A stretch of DNA of 64,000 nucleotides from Chitinophaga solisilvae (GCF_009928525.1 NZ_JAABOK010000001.1:682001-746000); one strand, 5' to 3'. Positions 7,665 to 17,410 are shown, counted from the stretch's first letter. Notes: generated by a model not told the origin, from the sequence alone. Numbers and translations: made by a program.

Positions 7665-7689
7665 GGGCAAATGCTGCAAACATTTACCC
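7665..7689. terminator. Hairpin after fecR, possible terminator
   Basis: GGGCAAATG, loop CTGCAAA, CATTTACCC pair with one mismatch. The hairpin is preceded by an A run and followed by TTCGTTT, so it is a weak terminator at best. It separates fecR from the susC leader. Confidence 0.45.
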
Positions 7690-7835
7690 TTCGTTTAGAT
7701 CCAACGGCAGATAGCTTCACTTGGCAATGTAGTACTGTCGTCGTTTTATGACCTTTTACAACCTAAATGTATGCAAAAAAAACATACATTTTGTCATCCT
7801 TTTGCACACATACATAAGGAAAAGTTGTACTGCTA

Positions 7836-10800
7836 ATGAAACTGGTGTCTGTTATTATTCTTATTACCTTTTTACATTTATCCGGGAATGTATCCGGCCA
7901 GCACGCGCGTATCTCTGTAGATGCAGAGCATATGCCGGTCACCCGGTTGCTGAAATTAATCGAGAAAAAAAGTAACTGTCGTTTTGTATACAGAAACGAT
8001 CTGATACCTGCTGATTTAAAGGTATCAGTGCATATGAAAGAGGACCTGCTGGAAGCAGTACTGGACAGGGTGTTAAAGCATACCGGTCTTACTTACAAAA
8101 TGCTTTCGGCCAATCTGATTGCCATCACTCCGGATACCACGCCGGTAACCAGTGAGTCAGTCAGCATCGGCGGACGGGTTACTGACATCAGCGGCCAGCC
8201 GCTTCCTGGTGTCAGTATCCGTATTGCCGGAGTAAACAAAGGCGCTACAACCGACACCTATGGCCGGTTTAAACTGGAAGCGCCTGCATCGGCCTACCTG
8301 GTCTGTTCTTTCATCGGTTATGAAGAACAGCGGGTACCGGTGAGCAATCAGCAGGATGTGAACATCATTATGAAGGATGACGCCAGGGGCCTGAATGAAG
8401 TAGTGGTGGTGGCCTATGGCGTACAGACAAAAGGTTCTTTGACAGGTTCAGCTACTACAGTGAATACAGCGCTTTATGACAAAGCTCCACGTAGCAGCTT
8501 CCAGGAAAGTTTACAGGGAAATGTCCCCGGATTGCAATCCAGCAACGGTTCCGGGCAACCAGGCTCCGTACCGAGTATCCGTATCAGGGGTATCGGTTCT
8601 ATTACTGCCGGCAGCTCACCGCTCTATGTAGTGGATGGCGTACCGGTAGTATCGGAAGACCTGACCGATTACAATGTCAATTCACTGGCTGGTATCAACA
8701 GCTCAGATATTGCTTCCATCTCTATTCTGAAAGACGCCGCCGCGGCTTCTATTTATGGTTCCCGCGCCGCCAACGGGGTGATACTGATCACCACCAAAAC
8801 CGGTAAGGCCGGCAAAACCAGGATCAGCGTCTCTGTGCAGCAGGGTATCAACCAGCTGACACTGGGCCGGGAATCTTATCCGCTCAACACCCGCGAAATG
8901 ATGGAGCTGTTGCGGGAAGGCTGGGCCAACAAAAATGATGGCAGCGGCGAAGCGGGTTTTCAGAAGGAAATAAAGGCACGCGGTATCGACACCACTATCA
9001 ACACCGATTGGATTAGCGCGCTCACCCGCCATGGCAGCTATACGCAGGCTAATGTTTCTGCGGCAGGCGGTAATGAAAAAACGAAGTTCTACCTGTCCGG
9101 CGGCTATTATGACTCCAAATCCGCACTCCGCGGGGTGGATTATAAAAGAATGACCGGCAAGCTGAATCTCAGCAATAACGCTACGAGCAGGCTTACCTTT
9201 AATGTAAACCTCTCGCTCGGTTACCAGCGTGCCAATGCGGTAGGAGATGTGGGGCTGAATGCCAATCCCGTGCGCTCCCTGGCCAGAGTACAACCCTGGC
9301 TGAAAATCTACAATGCCGACGGCAGCTATGATTTCAGCTACAACAACACGTTCAATCCGGTAGCCATCCTCGAAGGCGTAAGCCGCACAGGCACTATCTA
9401 CGGATTACTGGGAAGCGCCGGCGCCAGGTATACCTTCACGGATTACCTCTCTTTCGATACCAGGATCAGTCTCGACCTGAATTATGCCAAAAGCAATTCC
9501 TTCGATTCTCCGGGTTTCGGCGACGGCAGAAATACTAACGGTCACGTATATGTGAATAATAAACTGTGGAACAACTGGGTGTCTACCAACATACTCCGGT
9601 TTAACCGCAGATGGAATGATCACGGCATCAACGCATTTGCAGGATATGAAGCGCAGAGAACGGCGATCAACGGCAATGCCGCCTCCGCCACCAATCTGCT
9701 GCCCGGTAAGCGGGAACTGGCAGACGCCTCCAAACCGGAGACAGCCACTTCTGTTAATACTGCCAATGCACTTACCGGATTATTCCTGAACGCAGCATAC
9801 GACTACCGGCAAAAATATTACCTCACAGGATCAGTGCGCAGGGATGCTTCATCCCGGTTTGGCAAGGACCGGCTCAGTGCCACGTTCTGGTCGCTGGGGG
9901 TAGCCTGGAATATTTACAGGGAATTTTTCCTGCAGGATATTCCCGGCGTTAACGAATTAAAGATACGGGCTAGCTACGGCAGCAACGGAAACCAGGCTAT
10001 TGACAACTACGCGTCATTGTCGCTCTATAATCCGGCAAATGATTATGATGGGAAGCCGGGGTATGTATTAAGTCAGTACCCCAATTCCTATCTTACCTGG
10101 GAACAGAACAGGCCGTTCAATGCGGGCATCGATTTCGCCGTGGCGAAAAATCGTATAACCGGTACCGTAGAATACTACAACCGCGTAACCTCACGCCTGC
10201 TGCTGAATGTACCCGTATCGTCGGCCAACGGCATACTTACCGTTACCCGTAACACCGGCGAAATGAGGAACAGTGGTTGGGAAATGGCCTTATCTTCCCG
10301 TAATATCGTTGCCCGCAAAGAAGGCGCTTTTACATGGAGAACTGACCTTAACTTCTCTACCTTAAACAACCGCATCACCAGGCTGGATAATCCGCTGACC
10401 AGCATCATCAACCGGCGGGAGGTAGGCATGGATTTTTACCAGTTTTATCTTGTCGGATATGCCGGTGCTGATCCGCAGACAGGCGAGGCCCTCTGGTATA
10501 CCAATGCCGACAAAACAGCTACGACCAGGGTATTCGGCGATGCACAGCGGTTCTACCAGGGAAGTGCCCTGCCCAGATTTTATGGAGCAGTCACCAACTA
10601 TTTCAGCTATAAAGGTTTTGATCTGAGTTTCCAGTTTTTTTACAACTGGGGTAACAAGGTGTATGATAACTGGGGCCCCTTCACAGAGTCTGATGGTAAC
10701 GGCGGTTTCGGCGCTACCTCCAAGCTCTCCAGGCGCATATACGAAAATCGTTGGCGGCAGCCCGGTGATATCACCAATATCCCGAAGGTAGTATATGGCG

Positions 10801-11081
10801 GTACCCAATCCGGACTCAGTAACCAGATGTCTTCCAGGTTTCTGTACGACGGCAGTTTTATCCGCCTGAGAGATCTGCTGCTGGCTTATCATCTGCCTAA
10901 ATCCTTACTGTCAGGAACAGGCATCGGTGAAGCAAAAATTTATTTCAGAGGCAATAACCTCTGGGCATATGTGAAGGACAAACAGTTGACGATGGATCCG
11001 GAAGTGCCGGTAACCGGGGATTATGACCAAAGGCCACCTGTATTCAAAACTTATCTCCTGGGAGTTGATATTAATTTTTAA
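7836..11081 (+). CDS. SusC/RagA-family TonB-dependent receptor with STN domain, 1081 aa
   Basis: Outer-membrane import pore pairing with the SusD lipoprotein that follows. Signal peptide (1-21), STN domain (about 24-95: ISVDAEHMPVTRLLKLIEKK), carboxypeptidase-regulatory-like domain (about 108-185: DISGQPLPGVSIRIAG, GRFKLEAPASAYLVCSFIGYE), plug (about 190-315: NEVVVVAYGVQTKGSLTGS, SILKDAAAASIYGSRAANGVI), then a beta barrel ending in the outer-membrane signature VDINF. The STN domain plus adjacent fecR and ECF sigma imply ligand-induced transcription. SusD starts 7 bp after the stop. The ligand is not evident; no glycoside hydrolase follows. Confidence 0.97.
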   Translation: MKLVSVIILITFLHLSGNVSGQHARISVDAEHMPVTRLLKLIEKKSNCRFVYRNDLIPADLKVSVHMKEDLLEAVLDRVLKHTGLTYKMLSANLIAITPDTTPVTSESVSIGGRVTDISGQPLPGVSIRIAGVNKGATTDTYGRFKLEAPASAYLVCSFIGYEEQRVPVSNQQDVNIIMKDDARGLNEVVVVAYGVQTKGSLTGSATTVNTALYDKAPRSSFQESLQGNVPGLQSSNGSGQPGSVPSIRIRGIGSITAGSSPLYVVDGVPVVSEDLTDYNVNSLAGINSSDIASISILKDAAAASIYGSRAANGVILITTKTGKAGKTRISVSVQQGINQLTLGRESYPLNTREMMELLREGWANKNDGSGEAGFQKEIKARGIDTTINTDWISALTRHGSYTQANVSAAGGNEKTKFYLSGGYYDSKSALRGVDYKRMTGKLNLSNNATSRLTFNVNLSLGYQRANAVGDVGLNANPVRSLARVQPWLKIYNADGSYDFSYNNTFNPVAILEGVSRTGTIYGLLGSAGARYTFTDYLSFDTRISLDLNYAKSNSFDSPGFGDGRNTNGHVYVNNKLWNNWVSTNILRFNRRWNDHGINAFAGYEAQRTAINGNAASATNLLPGKRELADASKPETATSVNTANALTGLFLNAAYDYRQKYYLTGSVRRDASSRFGKDRLSATFWSLGVAWNIYREFFLQDIPGVNELKIRASYGSNGNQAIDNYASLSLYNPANDYDGKPGYVLSQYPNSYLTWEQNRPFNAGIDFAVAKNRITGTVEYYNRVTSRLLLNVPVSSANGILTVTRNTGEMRNSGWEMALSSRNIVARKEGAFTWRTDLNFSTLNNRITRLDNPLTSIINRREVGMDFYQFYLVGYAGADPQTGEALWYTNADKTATTRVFGDAQRFYQGSALPRFYGAVTNYFSYKGFDLSFQFFYNWGNKVYDNWGPFTESDGNGGFGATSKLSRRIYENRWRQPGDITNIPKVVYGGTQSGLSNQMSSRFLYDGSFIRLRDLLLAYHLPKSLLSGTGIGEAKIYFRGNNLWAYVKDKQLTMDPEVPVTGDYDQRPPVFKTYLLGVDINF

Positions 11082-11088
11082 ACAGAGC

Positions 11089-12534
11089 ATGTCAAAGCGA
11101 TACCAACATATTGCAGGGCTGTTGCTGACGGTAATACTCGCCGCTTGCGGGAAATCGTTCCTGGATCAGACGCCGCAGACGCAGACAGAAACAGGTAAGG
11201 CCATTACAGACCTGCCGGGCCTGCGGGCCGCTATCAGCGGGGTGTATTCCCTCATGCAACACGAAAATTATTATGGCCGCACCATGTTGCTGCTGCCGGA
11301 TCTGCGGAGTGACAATGAATATATCAGCGTCATCAACAGCAACCGGTACCGCAATCATGACCAATATATTCTAACCCCTAATGATGCGTATGTAACCGAT
11401 AACTGGAATCAGTTATACAGCGTGGTAGCCAATGCGAACATGGTGATTCAGAAGGGGCCTGGTATTTTCCTGCTGCCGTCTGTGGCAGACAGTACGGAAG
11501 CCAGACAGATAGTCGCTGAAGCATATACCATCAGGGCACTGGTGTTTTTCGACCTGGCCCGGTTGTATGCGCAGCCCTATAACTATACTACTGACGCCTC
11601 GCATATGGGCATACCGCTGGTCACCGTTACAAACGTAGACTCTGTGCAGTCGCCCTCGCGCAGCAATATCAGGCAAACGTTTGACCAGATCATCCGCGAC
11701 CTGCAAACAGCGATCAGCAGATTTGAGAAGAGTAACAGTACGGCTTTTTCATCCGGTAGAATCAATAAGTATACTGCTACCGCTTTGCTGTCGAGGGTTT
11801 TGTTATATAAGGGAGACTGGCAAGGAGCCATGGCAAATGCTTCCGCAGTCATTAACAGCAACCGCTATACCCTGTTGCCGGGAGATAAGCTGGTAAGTGA
11901 TTTTGCTGTAACAGGCAATGCAGAAACGATCTTTGAAGTAATCAATACGCCGGTAGATAACCGTGGTACCGATGGCCTGAGCTATATGTTCAGCCAGGAC
12001 GGATATGGTGAAATACTGGCAACTGATGATATTTTCAATATCTATCCTGCCAAAGATGTACGGCTGGGCTTTTTGAAACGGGGAAAACGCGCCGCTAACG
12101 GTGGCGAAGATCCCGCAAATATCATCACCAAGTACAAGGATGTGAACACCTTCACGGAAAGCATGAAGGTGATACGGCTGGCCGAGCTGTATCTCATCCG
12201 CGCTGAAGCTGCTGCCCGACTGGGACTGACCGCTGCTGCACAGGCTGATCTGACACAGATCATTATGCGTGCAGATCCGTCAGCAGGCCCAGCTACCGCC
12301 ACCGGCCCGGCACTGCTGAGCGCCATCGCGCTGGAACGGCGCAGGGAACTGGCTTTTGAAGGACACCGCCTGTTTGATCTGGCGCGTACTAAAACATCCT
12401 TCGTAAAGTATCTGGCCAACAATCAGTCGATTACCGTGGCATTGCCCGGTCCGAAAATAATCTTACCCATCCCGCAAAGGGAGCTGGATGCCAATCCGAA
12501 TATACGCCACCAGCAAAACGAGGGTTACAATTGA
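11089..12534 (+). CDS. SusD/RagB-family surface lipoprotein, 481 aa
   Basis: Ligand-capturing lid of the SusCD complex. A lipobox LAAC places the lipidated Cys at residue 20, followed by the typical GKSFLDQTPQ. The TPR-like SusD core follows (WNQLYSVVANANMVIQ, EAYTIRALVFFDLARLYAQPYN) and the C-terminal RagB/SusD region has IRLAELYLIRAEAAARLG and ERRRELAFEGHRLFDLART. The start ATG 11089 is chosen because it begins the signal peptide; an upstream frame extension would overlap susC. The length is normal for the family. An intrinsic terminator follows. Confidence 0.97.
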   Translation: MSKRYQHIAGLLLTVILAACGKSFLDQTPQTQTETGKAITDLPGLRAAISGVYSLMQHENYYGRTMLLLPDLRSDNEYISVINSNRYRNHDQYILTPNDAYVTDNWNQLYSVVANANMVIQKGPGIFLLPSVADSTEARQIVAEAYTIRALVFFDLARLYAQPYNYTTDASHMGIPLVTVTNVDSVQSPSRSNIRQTFDQIIRDLQTAISRFEKSNSTAFSSGRINKYTATALLSRVLLYKGDWQGAMANASAVINSNRYTLLPGDKLVSDFAVTGNAETIFEVINTPVDNRGTDGLSYMFSQDGYGEILATDDIFNIYPAKDVRLGFLKRGKRAANGGEDPANIITKYKDVNTFTESMKVIRLAELYLIRAEAAARLGLTAAAQADLTQIIMRADPSAGPATATGPALLSAIALERRRELAFEGHRLFDLARTKTSFVKYLANNQSITVALPGPKIILPIPQRELDANPNIRHQQNEGYN

Positions 12535-12593
12535 AATCGTAGATGCCTTTGTTAATAATTGGTTTTTGCAAGCTGGTTGGTTTTTGCTTGTAG

Positions 12594-12622
12594 GGTCCCG
12601 GAATCACGCCGGGACCTTTTTT
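12594..12622 (+). terminator. Intrinsic terminator after susD
   Basis: GGTCCCGG, loop AATCACG, CCGGGACC followed by TTTTTT. It closes the SusCD transcription unit, which argues that the PIG-L gene downstream is read from its own promoter. Confidence 0.92.
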
Positions 12623-12730
12623 ATGTTTAAATTTTCAGATCCCCGGATTTTCAGATTGGGGATTTTAATGCCATTCGCTGTGCTTTACATCCGTAAATCA
12701 CAAAATCCGTAAATCAAATAATTAATGTGT

Positions 12731-12738
12731 TATTTTTG
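12731..12738 (+). promoter_or_regulatory. Candidate -7 box (TATTTTTG) for the PIG-L gene
   Basis: Perfect match to TAnnTTTG, 27 bp before ATG 12766; no clear -33 TTTG lies at the right distance. It follows the susD terminator. Confidence 0.45.
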
Positions 12739-12765
12739 GCCACCTGTAAATTCACACAATAGCAC

Positions 12766-15252
12766 ATGTTAATAAGACTCTTTTCTGCACTGGCTTTGTT
12801 TATAGCAGTGATGGCCGGTATACCGGTAAAAGCGCAACCATCTCCGGTCTGGAATGCTGCAGACATTAAACTGCAGCTGAAAAAGCTGGATACACTGGGG
12901 AGTGTGCTATACCTCGCCGCCCATCCCGATGATGAAAATACCCGTCTCCTGGGCTATCTCGCAAAAGAAAAATTATACAGAACAGGATACCTGTCACTCA
13001 CTCGCGGTGACGGAGGTCAGAACCTGGTAGGAGATGAGCAGTCTGAACTGCTGGGCCTTATCCGCACGCAGGAATTACTGGCTGCCCGCCGTATCGACGG
13101 GGCAGAACAGTTTTTTACCCGCGCACAGGATTTCGGCTTCTCCAAAAATCCGGAAGAAACATTTACTATCTGGGATAAAGAAAAAATACTGGGAGATGTG
13201 GTCTGGATGATCCGTAAATTTCAACCAGACGTAATCATCTGCCGCTTCCCGGCCGACAGCCGCGCCGGACATGGCCATCACACCGCCTCCGCCATGCTGG
13301 GCGCAGAGGCCTTCGAGGCCGCCGCTGATCCTAAACGCTACCCGGAACAACTGAAATATGTAAAACCCTGGCAGGCTAAAAGACTGCTGTGGAATACCTT
13401 CAACTTCGGGGGTAACAACACCATCTCCGATGACCAGTTTAAAACAGATGTAGGAGCGTATAATTTCCTGTTAGGAAAAGGATATGGGGAAATAGCCGCT
13501 GAAAGCCGCTCCCAGCACAAAAGCCAGGGTTTCGGTGTTCCTGCCGGAAGAGGCAGCAGCATGGAATACTTCTCTACCATCAAAGGCGATGCACCGAAGC
13601 AGAGCCTGCTCGACGGCGTAAATACCTCCTGGTCGCGTATTCCGGGCGGAGCCGCCATCGGTGCGCTGGTAGACAAAGCACTGCAGACCTATAATATGGA
13701 GCATCCCGGCGCTTCCGTACCTGCCCTCCTGGAAATCCGGAAAGCCATACAGGCGCTGCCCGACGGCTACTGGCGCAACCAGAAACTGAAAGAAACAGAA
13801 CAACTGATTTATGCCTGCGCCGGCGTATGGGCAGAAGCCTACAGCGCTACGCCTACCGTAGCTGCAGGTTATAAACTGGAAGCTACCGTGCAGGTTATCA
13901 GCAGAGGCAATGTACCTGTATACCTCCGCCAGGCCGACCTTCCGGGGCAGCCCAATATCGCTGGTCCGCAGGAACTCGCCTTTAACAAACTGACCACCTT
14001 CAACCGTACCATACATGTACCCGCCGATACCCGCATCTCACAGCCCTACTGGCTGGCAGAGCCGCATCCGCTGGGCACATATGCCATCGCAGACCCGTTG
14101 CTGACAGGCAATCCGGAGAATGTGCCACCCATGAGCACACGTATCCAGCTGCAGATAGGCGGGCAGGATTTCACCCTGATACGCCCCCTGCAGTATAAAT
14201 ACACCGATCCCGTTAAAGGAGAATTGTATGAACCGCTGGTCATCACGCCACCGGTAGTGGCCAATCTCAGCAACCAGGTATACATCTTCACAGATAATAA
14301 AGCGCAGTCAGTACCCGTGAAATTGCAGGCTATGGCCGATGATGTGGCCGGTACGGTACGCCTGCAGCTCCCTGACGGATTCGCTGCCACTGAAAACAAT
14401 ATTCCCTGGAAACTTGCCAGAAAGGGAGATGAAACAGAGTTACGCTTCAGCATCCATCCGGTAAAGGCTTCCACTGCCAATCACGTAGATACGTTCACGG
14501 TAGTGATGAACTGTAACGGTAAAGACTATACGCAGAGCATCCGCCATATCCGTTATGACCATATCCCGGTGATCACGTTGTTTCCTACCGCGGAAGCCAG
14601 GCTGGTAACCGTAGACCTGAAGCACAACGGCAACCGCCTGGGATATATACCCGGCGCGGGCGACATGGTTGCTGCCTCGCTGCGTCAGGTAGGATATGAT
14701 GTAACCGAACTGGGAGAGAAGGATATAATGGGCGGACAGCTGCAGCAGTATGATGCCATCATCACCGGCGTGCGCGCCTATAACGTGAACCCACGTATGA
14801 AATACTGGCAGCCCCGCCTGATGGATTACGTGAAAAACGGCGGAACCCTGCTGGTACAGTACAACGTCAACAACCCGCTGGTGACCACCGACCTCGGACC
14901 GTTTCCGTTTAGCCTTTCCCGTGATCGTGTAACAGATGAAAATGCAGCAGCTACCTTCATCAATCCCGGCGATCCTGTTTTACATTATCCCAATGATATC
15001 ACCACAAAGGATTTCAATGGATGGGTACAGGAACGCGGATTGTATTTCCCCGGCAACATTGACAAATCATATAATAAACTCTTTACCATGAAAGACAAGG
15101 GTGAAAGCCCGATGGATGGCTCTACCATTGTGGCAGCCTATGGTAAAGGAAGATACGTATATACAGGGCTGGCATTTTTCCGGCAGCTACCGGCAGGCGT
15201 TCCCGGTGCTTATCGCTTATTTGTGAACCTGATTTCCGCCAAAAAGGAATAA
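12766..15252 (+). CDS. Exported PIG-L/LmbE-family deacetylase, large multidomain form, 828 aa
   Basis: Predicted zinc-dependent N-deacetylase of the PIG-L/LmbE family acting on an N-acetyl amino sugar or related amide. A signal peptide ends near AQ24. The zinc motif AHPDDE is at residues 52-57 and the second metal-binding histidine motif (RAGHGHH) is near 165-171. The catalytic domain spans about 40-300. The rest (about 350-828) is a long Bacteroidota-specific extension with beta-sandwich-like parts and a C-terminal ThuA/GATase-like segment (YDAIITGVRAYNVN, GGTLLVQYNVN). Genes of this size are often next to a sodium:solute symporter, as here. The substrate is unknown. Confidence 0.9.
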   Translation: MLIRLFSALALFIAVMAGIPVKAQPSPVWNAADIKLQLKKLDTLGSVLYLAAHPDDENTRLLGYLAKEKLYRTGYLSLTRGDGGQNLVGDEQSELLGLIRTQELLAARRIDGAEQFFTRAQDFGFSKNPEETFTIWDKEKILGDVVWMIRKFQPDVIICRFPADSRAGHGHHTASAMLGAEAFEAAADPKRYPEQLKYVKPWQAKRLLWNTFNFGGNNTISDDQFKTDVGAYNFLLGKGYGEIAAESRSQHKSQGFGVPAGRGSSMEYFSTIKGDAPKQSLLDGVNTSWSRIPGGAAIGALVDKALQTYNMEHPGASVPALLEIRKAIQALPDGYWRNQKLKETEQLIYACAGVWAEAYSATPTVAAGYKLEATVQVISRGNVPVYLRQADLPGQPNIAGPQELAFNKLTTFNRTIHVPADTRISQPYWLAEPHPLGTYAIADPLLTGNPENVPPMSTRIQLQIGGQDFTLIRPLQYKYTDPVKGELYEPLVITPPVVANLSNQVYIFTDNKAQSVPVKLQAMADDVAGTVRLQLPDGFAATENNIPWKLARKGDETELRFSIHPVKASTANHVDTFTVVMNCNGKDYTQSIRHIRYDHIPVITLFPTAEARLVTVDLKHNGNRLGYIPGAGDMVAASLRQVGYDVTELGEKDIMGGQLQQYDAIITGVRAYNVNPRMKYWQPRLMDYVKNGGTLLVQYNVNNPLVTTDLGPFPFSLSRDRVTDENAAATFINPGDPVLHYPNDITTKDFNGWVQERGLYFPGNIDKSYNKLFTMKDKGESPMDGSTIVAAYGKGRYVYTGLAFFRQLPAGVPGAYRLFVNLISAKKE

Positions 15253-15258
15253 GAGAAA

Positions 15259-15435
15259 ATGGCTAAAAAACATGAACAGAACCGTCCCAGACTCAGAATA
15301 GCAGCGATACTCTGTATCCTTCTGGGACTATTCATCGGATTTGGAATAAAACGTGTGCACATTGGCTTACTGATCGGGATCGGACTGGGTCTGCTGACAG
15401 GAAGCATGTGGACCAAGAGCAGTCGCGAAGACTAA
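15259..15435 (+). CDS. Two-helix membrane microprotein, 58 aa
   Basis: Starts at ATG 15259, 6 bp after the PIG-L stop, with a purine-rich AAGAGAAA just upstream. The product has a basic N-terminus (MAKKHEQNRPRLR), two short hydrophobic helices (about 14-29 and 34-48, the second glycine-rich: HIGLLIGIGLGLLTGSMW) and a polar tail ending in SSRED. No family recognised. Tight placement between the deacetylase and the symporter genes suggests it is part of the same transport/processing unit. Confidence 0.65.
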   Translation: MAKKHEQNRPRLRIAAILCILLGLFIGFGIKRVHIGLLIGIGLGLLTGSMWTKSSRED

Positions 15436-15455
15436 CTGCGAAAAACAGACAACGG

Positions 15456-15590
15456 ATGACTGACAAGAACCTGTATGACGAAGAAAAACCGCCACTGTTT
15501 CGGTCGTGGGGCTATTGGTATGTATTGGTAATAGCCTGGCTGGCATTGCTGATTGTGCTTTTCTATTTATTTACCAAAACATTTTCATGA
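15456..15590 (+). CDS. Single-helix membrane microprotein overlapping the symporter start, 44 aa
   Basis: ATG 15456 gives a short acidic N-terminus (MTDKNLYDEEKPPLFRSWG) and one membrane helix (YWYVLVIAWLALLIVLFYLF) with a positively charged end. Its stop TGA (15588-15590) overlaps the symporter ATG (15587-15589) as ATGA, a classic translational-coupling arrangement. The position recalls the small subunits that accompany some solute:sodium symporters (such as DUF4212), but it is shorter and I do not claim homology. Confidence 0.7.
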   Translation: MTDKNLYDEEKPPLFRSWGYWYVLVIAWLALLIVLFYLFTKTFS

Positions 15591-17278
15591 GCGTATTAGA
15601 CTGGATTGTACTTGTATCCACGTTGACTGTTATTATACTGTATGGTATCTGGAAAAGCCGGGGCCGGCAGGATATGGAAAGTTATTTCCTCGGAAATCAG
15701 TCTATGCCCTGGTATATTGTGCTGCTGTCCATCATCGGTACGCAGGCGAGCGCCATTACTTTCATCTCCGCTCCCGGCCAGGCTTATACCGACGGGATGC
15801 GTTTCGTTCAATATTACTTCGGGCTGCCGCTGGCGATGGTGGTATTATGTATCACCTTTGTACCCATCTTCCATAAGCTGAAAGTATATACAGCCTATGA
15901 GTTTCTGGAGAAACGGTTTGATCTGAAAACACGGACGCTGGCCTCTGCGCTGTTTCTCATTCAGCGGGGGCTGTCTACCGGTATCAGTATCTGCGCGCCT
16001 TCCATCATCCTTTCCTCTTTGCTGGGCTGGAATTTATATTGGACCAACATGATTATGGGCGGATTGCTCATCATCTATACGGTAGCCGGCGGTACCCGTG
16101 CCGTAGCCTATACACAGACGCTTCAGCTGGTGATTATTTTTGGTGGTATGTTCCTGGCAGGGTGGATGGTAGTACATCTGCTGCCGGCAGACATCGGATT
16201 CAAACAGGCCCTGCAGGTATCCGGCAAAATGGATAAGCTGAATGTTATTGTAACAAAATTCGACTGGAAAGATAAGTACAATATCTGGAGTGGTGTGATA
16301 GGAGGGTTTTTCCTGGCGTTGTCGTACTTCGGAACAGATCAGTCGCAGGTGGGCCGCTATCTTACGGCACGATCCGTAAAAGAGAGCAGGATGGGATTGC
16401 TGATGAACGGCCTGGTAAAGGTACCGATGCAGTTTCTGATATTGCTTATCGGCGCCCTGGTATTTGTATTCTATTTGTATTTCCGTGCGCCGGTATTTTT
16501 CAACGAAGCGCAGCTGGCCCGTGTACACAAAACAGAGCAGGGGCCGGCGCTACAGCGGCTGGAAGATAAATACAATCAGCTGGGCGCGGTGAAGCAGCAA
16601 CAGGTGAAGGAGCTGGCCGTTGCACTGGAAGCAGGTAACAACGAACAGGTGGCCGCCGCCAAACAGGCGCTACAGGCAACCGATGCTGCTGCGCAGGCTG
16701 TACGGACATCCGCACTCAGCGTCATAAAGAAAGCAGATCCAACTGCTGATACCAATGATACCAATTATATTTTTCTGCATTTCGTCGTAAATAGTTTACC
16801 GAAAGGATTGGTAGGGCTGCTGATCGCTATTATTTTCCTGGCGGCATGGGGCAGTATTGCAGCAGCGCTGAATTCCCTGGCATCTACTACTGTGATAGAT
16901 GTCTACCAGCGCCTCTATAACGCGCATGCATCGCAGGAGCATTACCTCCGTATGTCTAAACTCTGGACGCTGATATGGGGTGTGTTCTGTATTGTGGTAG
17001 CGCAGTTTGCCAGTGGTCTGGGAAGCCTGATAGAAGTGGTGAATGTGTTGGGGTCCTGGTTTTACGGCGTTACGCTGGGAATATTTATGGTTGCTTTCTA
17101 CCTGAAGCGGGTAGGAGGTACCGCTACATTCTGGGCAGCTATTGCAGCGGAAATCGTGGTGCTGTACATGTATTGGCTGAATCATGTTTCTTTCCTCTGG
17201 CTCAATGCCATTGGCTGTTTGCTGGTGGTGGTATTTGCGCTGATATTGCAGCTGGTATTAAAAACCAGGAAGGCGTAA
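15587..17278 (+). CDS. Sodium:solute symporter (SSS family), 563 aa
   Basis: Inner-membrane Na+-coupled uptake carrier of the SSF/SGLT fold, with about 13 helices. Family features include GRQDMESYFLGNQSMPWY, IGTQASAITFISAPGQAY, GGTRAVAYTQTLQL and SYFGTDQSQVGRYLTARS. Residues about 310-390 form a charged, Gln/Ala/Glu-rich helical insertion (RLEDKYNQLGAVKQQQ, VALEAGNNEQVAAAKQAL) between two helices, which ordinary SSS proteins lack. ATG 15587 is chosen because it forms the ATGA overlap with the microprotein. Its place after the PIG-L gene suggests uptake of the deacetylated product. Substrate unknown. Confidence 0.93.
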   Translation: MSVLDWIVLVSTLTVIILYGIWKSRGRQDMESYFLGNQSMPWYIVLLSIIGTQASAITFISAPGQAYTDGMRFVQYYFGLPLAMVVLCITFVPIFHKLKVYTAYEFLEKRFDLKTRTLASALFLIQRGLSTGISICAPSIILSSLLGWNLYWTNMIMGGLLIIYTVAGGTRAVAYTQTLQLVIIFGGMFLAGWMVVHLLPADIGFKQALQVSGKMDKLNVIVTKFDWKDKYNIWSGVIGGFFLALSYFGTDQSQVGRYLTARSVKESRMGLLMNGLVKVPMQFLILLIGALVFVFYLYFRAPVFFNEAQLARVHKTEQGPALQRLEDKYNQLGAVKQQQVKELAVALEAGNNEQVAAAKQALQATDAAAQAVRTSALSVIKKADPTADTNDTNYIFLHFVVNSLPKGLVGLLIAIIFLAAWGSIAAALNSLASTTVIDVYQRLYNAHASQEHYLRMSKLWTLIWGVFCIVVAQFASGLGSLIEVVNVLGSWFYGVTLGIFMVAFYLKRVGGTATFWAAIAAEIVVLYMYWLNHVSFLWLNAIGCLLVVVFALILQLVLKTRKA

Positions 17279-17279
17279 A

Positions 17280-17410
17280 TAATTCTAATTACAAATTACG
17301 AATTACGAATTACGAATGAAAGCGAAGACCGACGCGGATCTTATATTGATCTTCGCGTCGGTCTTCGCTTTCATTCGTAATTCGTAATTCGTAATTTGTA
17401 ATTAGAATTA
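17280..17410. repeat. AATTACG-type long inverted repeat, 57-nt perfect arms
   Basis: Arms 17280-17336 and 17354-17410 are perfect reverse complements with a 17-nt loop that itself contains GATC...GATC. The outer arm is a run of AATTACG heptamers with one AATTACA variant, the inner arm is GAAAGCGAAGACCGACGCG. It starts 2 bp after the symporter stop and its last three bases are the DUF2911 stop codon, so it joins two convergent genes. Confidence 0.97.
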
